Origin: DATENM01 sp045807725
GTDB taxonomy: Bacteria > Acidobacteriota > Blastocatellia > UBA7656
Direction: 5' to 3'
Assembly: GCA_045807725.1 (NCBI GenBank)
Contig: JBJMGV010000074.1
Location: 1-64,000, forward strand
DNA: 64,000 nt
A program made the translations under genes and the position numbers. This document shows positions 19,142 to 26,800 of the stretch, one piece after another. The stretch's first letter is position 1. Each line of letters begins with the position of its first letter. The notes beneath the pieces were generated by a model, which did not search any database, was not told the origin of the DNA, and saw only the letters and a list, made by a program, of their open reading frames with translations.

Positions 19142-19609
19142 TCACTGCAACCGCTCGCCGTTGAACTTGCCGTTCGAGGTGTCGTAAAGCGCCGGGTTGG
19201 TGTCGCTCGGTGTGTCCCACATTACAATGACCGTCCCCTTCTTCACGAAGTCGCCTTTCATCTTGCCGACCATCACGACCGACGCGCACGGCGCGCTGCC
19301 GTCTTCGGAGCAGGGCAGCTCGTAGGTAATCGAGATGCGCTTGCCGACCTGCCGCCACGCGCCGCTCACCGTGCGCCCGCCGCCGTCGGTGGCGCTCAGG
19401 CGACCATTGAGGCTCTCGCCGCGCGGGCTGACATCGAGCGTGACGGTGAAGGTGCGTTGGGCATTGCTCGTCGGCGATTCGGGAATCGTGACGGTGAAGA
19501 CCCAGCGACCATCAAAGCCTTTGCCCGCGACCGTGGCAGGCAGGCCGATGAGCAGGAACGCGAGCGCGATCATCAGGTATTTCGACAGCGAATGAATCCG
19601 GCTTCGCAT
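19142..19609 (-). CDS. small secreted protein of unknown function (paralogue of next gene)
   Basis: 155 residues. The start at 19609 has GGGAG upstream and gives a signal peptide (SKYLMIALAFLLIGLPATVAG). The mature part is beta-rich with conserved-looking GRWVFTV, GAWRQVGKRISITYELPC and a CASVVMVGKM strand followed by KGTVIVMWD. These positions align with the upstream neighbour, indicating divergent paralogues of a lipocalin-like or immunoglobulin-like sheet. No family name is recognised. Its ATG overlaps the stop of the upstream gene in a TGATG, so translation is probably coupled. Confidence 0.7.
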   Translation of the reverse strand: MRSRIHSLSKYLMIALAFLLIGLPATVAGKGFDGRWVFTVTIPESPTSNAQRTFTVTLDVSPRGESLNGRLSATDGGGRTVSGAWRQVGKRISITYELPCSEDGSAPCASVVMVGKMKGDFVKKGTVIVMWDTPSDTNPALYDTSNGKFNGERLQ

Positions 19610-20094
19610 CAGTTGCTCCCTTCCGCCTTGCGGCTGCCTCTGAACAAGAACGTCCACGTGTCAAACCCGGTCGGCGTGCTCTCATCCGACACATCGAAGA
19701 AGACGGTCATCGTTCCCTTCACGGTGTCGTCCGAGAGAAACTGGCCGCGCATAATAACCGAGCCACAAGGCCCATCGAGATTGGGACACCACAACTGGAA
19801 GGCGGCGCTGAAGCGATTGTCCATCACGCGCCAAGAGCCGAGCGGGCGCACGTTCGCGCCAACGTCTTCGCGCAGGACGATGCCATTGCGCAGGTCGCCC
19901 TCTTGCGTGAAGACCATATCGCGGTCGGGAAAGCCGAGCGAGATGCCCTGGCGTGAAGTGAGCTGGCCGTTGAGCGGCGTCGAAACCATAATCCACTCGC
20001 CGGCCAGTGTGCGTTCGCTCTGGGCGCGGGCCGATGGTGCGGCCACGATGAGGAGGAAGAAGGCGATGCTTAAGATGGCCCATCTCAACTTCAT
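19609..20094 (-). CDS. small secreted protein of unknown function (paralogue of previous gene)
   Basis: 161 residues with a signal peptide (LRWAILSIAFFLLIVAAPSARA). ATG 20094 has GGGAG upstream. The mature region shares with its neighbour a Gly-x-Trp start (AGEWIMV), a central FQLWCP/GPCGSVIMRG cysteine pair, and VKGTMTVFFDVSDESTP. The two cysteines likely form a disulfide. It overlaps the next gene by one base and lies 65 bases after a subtilase gene on the same strand, so the three probably share a transcript. A role as a secreted partner of the protease is possible but only inferred. Confidence 0.7.
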   Translation of the reverse strand: MKLRWAILSIAFFLLIVAAPSARAQSERTLAGEWIMVSTPLNGQLTSRQGISLGFPDRDMVFTQEGDLRNGIVLREDVGANVRPLGSWRVMDNRFSAAFQLWCPNLDGPCGSVIMRGQFLSDDTVKGTMTVFFDVSDESTPTGFDTWTFLFRGSRKAEGSN

Positions 20095-20159
20095 ACTAAA
20101 ACTCCCTTGAATGAGATGGGTCAGATTATATGCCAACGTCGCGAAAGAATCTAACGCGG

Positions 20160-22460
20160 TCAACGGATGGGGCCGCTGAGCGGCGGCCTCGGCTTCGGGA
20201 AGTAAGGGCTGCTGCCGGGGATGAATCGCACACCTGAGATGGCGGTGTCGTCGTTGCTCGCCAGTATCGAGACGCTCTCCGCGCCCGGCCCCGCCGTCAT
20301 CGCCGTCGGATCAACGACGGCGCTCGACCAGACGGCCAATGATTGCGGCGAGAAGATGAGGTTGCCGTCCATGTAGCCGGTCGCTGAAAGGATGCCATCG
20401 GCGTAGAAGCTCGCGTTCGGCGTGGCCGGGTTGTTATTGATCCAGTGCTCAATCGGCCTTTGTAAAGTGACCGTCTGCGTCCCCGACGCTTGCAGGCAAT
20501 AGGTCTGCGCGTAGCTGTCGGCCAGCAGGTGGCCTTCGGGCCAGATGCTGCCGTTGGCAAGCAGGATGCTGTTGGCGAGCAGTATGCCGTTAGCGATTAA
20601 GTGACCGTTGGCCAGCAGATGACCATCCGCCAGCAGAAGGCCATCAGACAGCAGGATGCCGTTGACAAGGAGAATGCCGCTGTCCAGCACAGCGTATTCA
20701 AGCGGGTTGCCGTTCTCATCTTTGAGGACAAGCTTCATATCTTCGTTCAAGCCGCTCAGAGACTCGCCCGGCTTCAGCAGAGTTTGGCCGGCAAGCGCTT
20801 TGTTGACATACGAGCGCAGGTTCTGCACGAGGCGCACGGCGGCGTAGGTGTTGACCAGCCCGGCCCCTTCCGTGAGCAGCCGCTCGATTGGACTCATCGA
20901 GCTGTGCGTAGGCAACTGCTGCGAGGTCATCTGCAAGATCGCTTTGACTAGGCTGGGATCAAGCGTGGGGTTGGCTTGAATCATCAACGCCACCGTCCCT
21001 GTAACGATGGGAGCGGCGAACGAAGTGCCTGAAAGCTGATTGTAGAGCTTCGGCGGCGCTCCGCCGCTCGCGTTGCGCGGCATCACGGTTCCCGGCAGCA
21101 CTTCGTCGGTCAGGTAAGCGGTGTTGCGCGTCGCCGCGGCGATGATCTTGACGCCCGGCGCGACGAGGTCGGGCTTGATGATGCCGTCCACCAGCGCCGG
21201 CCCGCGCGAACTGAACGAAGCCACTTGCAGGTCGGTGCGGCGCAACAGGTTCGGCGACGGGTTGAGATCAAGCTGATATGAACTGGTCGCAGCGTCCCAG
21301 TGCCAGGTCAGCACCGATTCCTTCGGGTCTTTGGTCGCGCCGACGGTGATGACGTAAGGATCGTTGGCCGGGCTGTTGATGCCGCCATAGACCGTCTGGT
21401 AGAGGGGCTTGCCATTCTCGTCATAGCCGACCACCGTATCGTTATGGCCGATATTACCGGCGGCGCAGACGACGATGATGCCGGCCTGAACGCAGCGCTC
21501 GACTGCCTGGCAGAGCGGGTCGGTCTTGTAGCTCTGAAGCACCGGCGCGCCGATGCTCAGGTTGATGACACGGATGTTGTACCGGAGCTTGTTGTTGATG
21601 CAGTAATCGAGCGCCTTGATGACGTTGCTGGCCGTGCCGCTGCCATACTTGTTGATGACTTTGCAGACCACGAGACTGGCGGTGGGAGCGATGCCGATGA
21701 AGTCGCCGTAGTTGCCGGGGTAACACTCGACCCCTTGCGCGTCGTACTGCTGCGATCCCCAGCCTGAGCCTGCCGCAACACCGGCGACCGTTGTGCCGTG
21801 GCCATAATCATCATACTCGTTGGTATGAATCGCGCCGTTGACATCGCCGCAGAAGTCTTTGAAGTTGAGGATGCGAGAAGCTATCGTCGCGTTTGATCGG
21901 AAGTCGTCCTTGTTGGCAGAGCTGATGCCCGAATCGATCACCGCAATGCCTACGCCTGCGCCCGTCAACGGCGCATAGTTGCCGCCATAGGTCGCGGGCA
22001 TAACCTGTCGGAGCTGATCGGCCCCGACCAGTTTAGTCGCCGCATCCATCGAGCCGTTGACCTGACGATCAGGCGTGATGAAAGCGACCATCGGGTCGGC
22101 AGCCAGAGCTTGAACTTGCGACACGGGCAGCGCGACCAGCAGCGCGTTGATGTTCTCGAACTGGTGTTTGATCGTGCCGCCGCGTTGTCTGATCATCTGG
22201 CGATGCGCTCGCGTCGGCGGCTCGTTCATCTGCACGATGAAGTCTTGCCGCTTATCGTCACTGCCGTTGTCGATCATCGAAATCAAATCGGTCGGCAGCT
22301 TCTCGGCCCTTGCGTCTTCATTGAAGGGAGCGGGCGCAGCGGCTTCTTCCATTCGCTTCGACTGCGCCAGCACGTTGGCTGAACAGTGAGAAGGCGAGAG
22401 CGGCACGGCTTGCAGCAGGCAGAGGATAGCAAGGCATATACTGACCAGAACGCGTTTCAT
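20160..22460 (-). CDS. secreted S8 subtilisin-like serine peptidase with hexapeptide-repeat tail
   Basis: 766 residues with a signal peptide (VLVSICLAILCLLQAVPLS). An I9-type propeptide covers about residues 72-132 (FIVQMNEPP to AFITPDR). The catalytic domain has Asp176 (VIDSG), His221 (YGHGTTVAG) and Ser480 (SGTSFAAP), all intact. Residues 595-648 form nine perfect-register hexapeptide repeats of the type G-x-L-L-A-N/D. A further 110 residues follow. The enzyme should mature outside the cytoplasm by cleaving its propeptide. ATG 22460 is used since GGGAAAG precedes it. Two small paralogous secreted proteins follow. Confidence 0.92.
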   Translation of the reverse strand: MKRVLVSICLAILCLLQAVPLSPSHCSANVLAQSKRMEEAAAPAPFNEDARAEKLPTDLISMIDNGSDDKRQDFIVQMNEPPTRAHRQMIRQRGGTIKHQFENINALLVALPVSQVQALAADPMVAFITPDRQVNGSMDAATKLVGADQLRQVMPATYGGNYAPLTGAGVGIAVIDSGISSANKDDFRSNATIASRILNFKDFCGDVNGAIHTNEYDDYGHGTTVAGVAAGSGWGSQQYDAQGVECYPGNYGDFIGIAPTASLVVCKVINKYGSGTASNVIKALDYCINNKLRYNIRVINLSIGAPVLQSYKTDPLCQAVERCVQAGIIVVCAAGNIGHNDTVVGYDENGKPLYQTVYGGINSPANDPYVITVGATKDPKESVLTWHWDAATSSYQLDLNPSPNLLRRTDLQVASFSSRGPALVDGIIKPDLVAPGVKIIAAATRNTAYLTDEVLPGTVMPRNASGGAPPKLYNQLSGTSFAAPIVTGTVALMIQANPTLDPSLVKAILQMTSQQLPTHSSMSPIERLLTEGAGLVNTYAAVRLVQNLRSYVNKALAGQTLLKPGESLSGLNEDMKLVLKDENGNPLEYAVLDSGILLVNGILLSDGLLLADGHLLANGHLIANGILLANSILLANGSIWPEGHLLADSYAQTYCLQASGTQTVTLQRPIEHWINNNPATPNASFYADGILSATGYMDGNLIFSPQSLAVWSSAVVDPTAMTAGPGAESVSILASNDDTAISGVRFIPGSSPYFPKPRPPLSGPIR
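20517..20678 (-). repeat. 162-bp coding tandem repeat (nine hexapeptides)
   Basis: Nine consecutive 18-bp units encode GILLVN, GILLSD, GLLLAD, GHLLAN, GHLIAN, GILLAN, SILLAN, GSIWPE and GHLLAD. The glycine/aliphatic/polar register is unbroken. The DNA copies differ at synonymous and some non-synonymous sites, so the repeat is not freshly duplicated. Confidence 0.9.
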
Positions 22461-22833
22461 AATCTTTCCCGTGATTCCTGCGGGAGCATCAGCCAAGACC
22501 CGGATGGCGTCTTCGCTGAACCCCGACAGGCTCGAATCAATTGCCGTGCCCTAACAACGAACATGGTCATCTCCGGCAGATGAAGGTAGCGGGGCGGCGG
22601 TCGCATAGGCGCGTATCTGTCGGTTATGCTGCAAGTTGTTTCTTTCCGCCGGCGACGGGTTGAAGCAATCGGCGAGGCCATCGAGTCTTGATGAGGCGCG
22701 AGAGAAATGGTCAGCTTGACGATAAGCCGATGAGTGATTCAGTCAAAATGATGGCCACAGACTGAACGATGAACGACTGTTCAGCGAAAGAATCTTGTTG
22801 AGTGTGAGCCGCGCCTGAGATAACATTCGAGCC
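22461..22833. promoter_or_regulatory. divergent intergenic region with candidate operator and promoter
   Basis: 373 bases between the subtilase and the Cys-rich secreted protein. CTGAAC (22762-22767) and GTTCAG (22779-22784) form an inverted repeat that also contains two TGAACGA direct copies. TTGTTG (22795-22800), 18 bases, GATAAC (22819-22824) is a weak promoter reading right; it would give a nearly leaderless transcript. I see no gene or RNA structure in the rest. Confidence 0.3.
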
Positions 22834-23274
22834 ATGAAGGCGGAACGGCAGAGCAGAGCAACGAGATGGCGCGCGCTACTAGCCGCGCTGGCCTTGCTCG
22901 TCGGCGCACTCAGCCCGCAGGTCGCGCTCGCTGTCAGCCCCGCCGGCGATGTCTGCACGATGACCTGTTGCGTTGAGCAAGGCCATTGCTGCTGCAAGCC
23001 GCGTCACGCCTTCGTTGAAGGCCAGGCCACCGACGGCAAGCCGCGCATTACCGAAAATGAAATTGCCGCTCCGTGTCCTGCCGACTGCGCCGGGTCGCCC
23101 GCGCCTTCGCCTTCGTTTACGCGCCAGGCGCTCGGCTCTGCCGCCCATCGGGCAGATGATGTTGTCGCCTCACCGATGCACTTGCCGTTGCTCGTCAGCA
23201 AATCGCTGACAGCGACGCGCGACACAACCGCGCCGCGCGCCCCTCCCCTTTGTCTCCTTCACCCCGCCAACTGA
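22834..23274 (+). CDS. small cysteine-rich secreted protein of unknown function
   Basis: 146 residues. A signal peptide (ALLAALALLVGALSPQVALA) is followed by a dense cysteine cluster, DVCTMTCCVEQGHCCCKPRH (residues 39-58), then CPADC. The tail ends in APRAPPLCLLHPAN. The Met/Cys/His-rich cluster looks able to bind a soft metal such as copper, but no named family is recognised. The next gene, 125 bases downstream on the same strand, is a TonB-dependent receptor, which suggests the two are co-regulated. Coding status is supported by the signal peptide and by GC-rich third positions. Confidence 0.6.
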   Translation: MKAERQSRATRWRALLAALALLVGALSPQVALAVSPAGDVCTMTCCVEQGHCCCKPRHAFVEGQATDGKPRITENEIAAPCPADCAGSPAPSPSFTRQALGSAAHRADDVVASPMHLPLLVSKSLTATRDTTAPRAPPLCLLHPAN

Positions 23275-23398
23275 TCTACGCACAGGTAGCCGCTTCATCG
23301 GCAGCGCGATCAATCGTTCGCCGTCTACCTGTAAGCTACGTATGGCCGTCGTTGATTGGCCGGCTCATCGTCGCCGCTCAACGTCAGGGAAGGAACAC

Positions 23399-26215
23399 AT
23401 GAACGCCAACTCTATCCGCAGGCGGCTCGCTCACGCCTTCATCCTGCTTGCGCTCTTCAGCAGCCTGGCAAGCGGAGCCGCGCCCGCGCTCGCGCAACAG
23501 TCGGTCACAGCGGCGGCGCTCACTGGCCGCGTCGAAGATAAGGACGCCGCCGTCATCATCGGCGCGACCGTCGTCGTCACCTATCTCGACCGCAATCAAT
23601 CGTGGACGGCGAAGAGCGACGAGCAGGGCCGCTTCCGCTTTGCGTACTTGCCCGTAGGCAAGTACCACATCAAAGTCGAACGCAGAGGCTTCACGCCGTC
23701 CGATCAGGAAGTTACGTTACTGGTCGGGCAGGCGATTGATCTGTCTATACGGCTCGGCGTCGGCGAGATCATTGACGTGGTCACCGTTGCCGAGAACGCG
23801 GCGAGAGTGGAAGCGTCGCGCACAGAAGTCGCCGGAGTCGTGACCCCACAAGAGGTTGATCGCTTGCCGCTCAACGGGCGCAACTATCTCGACCTCGCGC
23901 TGCTCGTGCCCGGCGTGTCGCGCACCAACACCGGCAGCAATCAACGCTTCGCCGAAACCAGCGCCGTTCCCGGCACCGGCCTTTCGATAGCCGGCCAGCG
24001 TAATCTCTATAACAGTTTCATCGTTGACGGTCTGTCGGCCAACGACGACGCGGCGGATTTGACCGGCGCGTATTTCAGTCAGGAAGTGATCCGCGAGTTT
24101 CAAGTCATCACCTCGGGCGGCGTCGCCGAGTTCGGGCGCGCGTCGGGCGGCATTGTGAATATCATCACACAGTCAGGCACGCGCGACTGGCACGGCCACC
24201 TTTATGGCTTTCTGCGCAATCAACGTTTCGACGCGCGCAACCCGCTCGCGCCGCGCAAAGACGAGTTGACGCAGGCGCAATATGGCGTGAGCCTCGGCGG
24301 GCCGCTGCAACGCGACCGCACCTTCTGGTTCGCTAACTTCGAGCAGACGCGCCGCAACGACGCGCTGATCGTGACGATTACGCCGGCTAATATAGCGGCC
24401 ATCAATCGGCGGCTCGATCAGTTGTTTTATGGCGGCCCTCGCCTTGAAACCGGCATCGTGTCATCAGGATTTGATGCGACCAACTTCTTCACGCGCGTTG
24501 ACTATCATCCGAACGCGAGCAATCAACTGGCGGCGCGCTACAGCCTCTACGACATCTCGGCCATCAACTCGCGCACGGTCGGCGGATTGAACACCGTCAG
24601 TCGCGGCACTGCGCTTGAAGACAACGATCAAACGATGGCGCTCAATCATGTAATGACGGTTACGCCAACCTCGATTAACGAAGCGCGCTTTCAATATACG
24701 CGCAGCCGCTTGAGCGCGCCGGTCAATGATGCGATTGGGCCGGCGGTGAACATCGCCGGCGTCGCCAGCTTCGGCACGGCTACGTCTTCGCCGCTGGCGC
24801 GCGACATTGATCTCGTCGAAACCGCCGACACCTTCGCGCACATACGCGGCAACCACGTTATCAAGGCGGGCGGCGACTGGCTCTACAATCGCGTAGACCT
24901 TCTCTTTCCGGGCGCAACGCAAGGCGTTTATGCATTCACTTCGCTAACGAATTTCTTGAGCGGCGCGTACGGCAGTTATCAACAAGCCTTCGGCGCACCG
25001 TCGCAGTTTCAATCGAACCCGAATGTCGGCCTCTTCATTCAAGACGAATGGCGAGCGCGGCGCGGCCTGACCATCAATGCCGGCTTGCGTTACGACGCGC
25101 AATTCCTGCCCGACCCGATTCGTACGGACAAGAATAACTTCGCGCCGCGCCTCGGCCTCGCTTATGCGCCGGGCGACCGTCGCACGGTGATCCGCGCGAG
25201 CTTCGGTTTATATTTCGACCGCATCCCTTTGCGCGCCACCTCGAACGCGTTGCAGCGCGACGGCTCGCGCTATGTCGTCGTGCAGCTTGCGCCAACTCAA
25301 GCGGGCGCTCCTGTCTTTCCCAACGTGCTCGGCGCTCAACCGGCGACGCTCGTGACAAAGCCGAACGTTACGCGCATTGATCCGAACATCGAAAGCAGCT
25401 ACAGCCAGCAGGCGAGCTTGCAGATCGAAAGGCAATTGACGAGCGGTGCGGCGCTGTCGGTCGGTTATGTTCACCTGCGCGGACTGCACTTGATCCTGTC
25501 GCGCAATCTGAACGTGCCGCGCTTCCCTGCGTCGGCGGGCGTAGCGAACCTGGGGCGGCCTGATCCTGATTTCGGCAACATCTCGCGCTATGAAAGTTCA
25601 GGTGATTCTTATTACGATGGGCTGGTCGTAGCGTTTAATCAGCGGGCGACGCGGTGGGCCAGCTTTCGCGTCTCGTATACGCTATCGAAGACCATAGACA
25701 ACGCCGGCAACTTCTTCTTCAGCACGCCGCAGAGCAATTTCGATTTGCGAGATGATCGCGGCCTGTCGGATAACGATCAGCGCCACCGGCTGACCGTGAG
25801 CGGCGTCTTTGAAGCGCCGCGCGCCAGGAGTGAATCGAAACTGCGCCGCGCCTTTGCCGGCTTGCAGTTGAATACTATTTTTACCTACGCGTCGGCGCTG
25901 CCGTTCAACATACAGACCGGCACGGATCGCAACTTCGACACGAACTTCAATGATCGCCCGGTCGGTGTCGGGCGCAACGCCGGGCGCGGCTTTGATTACG
26001 CGTCGCTCGATTTGCGAGTGGCCAGAACGTTTCGCTTCACGGATCGCTTCAGTGTCGAGGCGCTGGCCGAAAGCTTCAACACCTTGAACCGCGCGAACTG
26101 GCAACTGCCGAATAATATTTACGGCGCAGGTGTCGCGCCGCTCTCAAGTTTCGGCAAACCGACTGCGGCCTCTGATCCGCGCCAGATTCAATTCGGCCTG
26201 CGCGTGATGTTTTGA
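23399..26215 (+). CDS. TonB-dependent receptor, Oar-like with carboxypeptidase regulatory domain
   Basis: 938 residues. ATG 23399 has AAGGA upstream and gives a signal peptide ending APALAQQ. Residues 35-120 are a CarboxypepD_reg-like beta-sandwich (ALTGRVEDKDAAVIIGATV). The plug follows with RLPLNGRNYLDLALLVPGV, DGLSANDD and GGIVNIITQSG. The rest is a 22-strand-type barrel, with blocks such as FIQDEWR, NAGLRYD, FAPRLGLAYAP and DLRDDRGLSDNDQRHR, ending in LRVMF with the C-terminal phenylalanine needed for outer-membrane insertion. It imports or senses an unknown large ligand. A Cys-rich secreted protein precedes it. Confidence 0.93.
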   Translation: MNANSIRRRLAHAFILLALFSSLASGAAPALAQQSVTAAALTGRVEDKDAAVIIGATVVVTYLDRNQSWTAKSDEQGRFRFAYLPVGKYHIKVERRGFTPSDQEVTLLVGQAIDLSIRLGVGEIIDVVTVAENAARVEASRTEVAGVVTPQEVDRLPLNGRNYLDLALLVPGVSRTNTGSNQRFAETSAVPGTGLSIAGQRNLYNSFIVDGLSANDDAADLTGAYFSQEVIREFQVITSGGVAEFGRASGGIVNIITQSGTRDWHGHLYGFLRNQRFDARNPLAPRKDELTQAQYGVSLGGPLQRDRTFWFANFEQTRRNDALIVTITPANIAAINRRLDQLFYGGPRLETGIVSSGFDATNFFTRVDYHPNASNQLAARYSLYDISAINSRTVGGLNTVSRGTALEDNDQTMALNHVMTVTPTSINEARFQYTRSRLSAPVNDAIGPAVNIAGVASFGTATSSPLARDIDLVETADTFAHIRGNHVIKAGGDWLYNRVDLLFPGATQGVYAFTSLTNFLSGAYGSYQQAFGAPSQFQSNPNVGLFIQDEWRARRGLTINAGLRYDAQFLPDPIRTDKNNFAPRLGLAYAPGDRRTVIRASFGLYFDRIPLRATSNALQRDGSRYVVVQLAPTQAGAPVFPNVLGAQPATLVTKPNVTRIDPNIESSYSQQASLQIERQLTSGAALSVGYVHLRGLHLILSRNLNVPRFPASAGVANLGRPDPDFGNISRYESSGDSYYDGLVVAFNQRATRWASFRVSYTLSKTIDNAGNFFFSTPQSNFDLRDDRGLSDNDQRHRLTVSGVFEAPRARSESKLRRAFAGLQLNTIFTYASALPFNIQTGTDRNFDTNFNDRPVGVGRNAGRGFDYASLDLRVARTFRFTDRFSVEALAESFNTLNRANWQLPNNIYGAGVAPLSSFGKPTAASDPRQIQFGLRVMF

Positions 26216-26222
26216 TGGATGG

Positions 26223-26693
26223 TTACTGAATGAGCGGAATCACTTGATGCTCGACAAAGCGGTAGATAAAAACGATGGCGGCGACGAGGAAGAGCAGCAG
26301 GTAGGTTTCGCTCCACCGCCACAGGTTCTTGAGTCGCGGCGGCTGGCGAAACCCGCTGCCGATCTCTTTCTTGAGAAGCTCGACTTCTTCGCGCCGGTAA
26401 TCGAACCACGAAAAGAGGCCGCTGATGATCGAGAGCGCGACGAACGCCGTCAGGATGATGAGCAAACCGAGCAAGCCGCGAATGCCGACGCGCGCCACCT
26501 CGGCGTCAATTTTCAGTTGCTTCCAACTAACGAAGACGAGCACGCCGCCGCCAATGATCGCTGTCGCCAGCGTTTGATAGAGGGCTAGATACTTGTGGGC
26601 ATTTTCATTCAGCGCGTTGAGCTGTTGCAGAATGTACTTGTAGCGTTCCAGCTTGTAGTCAGCTTTCTTATCCGAGCCAGACGGATTGCTCAT
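26223..26693 (-). CDS. three-TM membrane protein, partner of the HD/Hsp90-like ATPase
   Basis: 156 residues. A charged N-terminal helix (ADYKLERYKYILQQLNALNENAHKY) is followed by three membrane segments at about residues 42-58, 71-96 and 129-147. A cytosolic loop (FDYRREEVELLKKEIG) lies between the last two. It has no enzyme motif. Small multi-TM proteins with a coiled N-terminus beside an NTPase are frequent membrane-acting effectors in conflict systems (inference). It begins 107 bases after the stop of the HD-ATPase gene on the same strand, with GAGGA before its ATG, so the two are likely one operon. I do not recognise its family. Confidence 0.7.
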   Translation of the reverse strand: MSNPSGSDKKADYKLERYKYILQQLNALNENAHKYLALYQTLATAIIGGGVLVFVSWKQLKIDAEVARVGIRGLLGLLIILTAFVALSIISGLFSWFDYRREEVELLKKEIGSGFRQPPRLKNLWRWSETYLLLFLVAAIVFIYRFVEHQVIPLIQ

Positions 26694-26800
26694 ACGATTT
26701 GTCCTCGCTGTCTGCCCGCCGCATTATGCGCAGCGCCTTGATGCATCGCGCTGCTCAGGTCAACGCCATTGCGCTGGCGAGAGCCTGACACCCGCATAGC

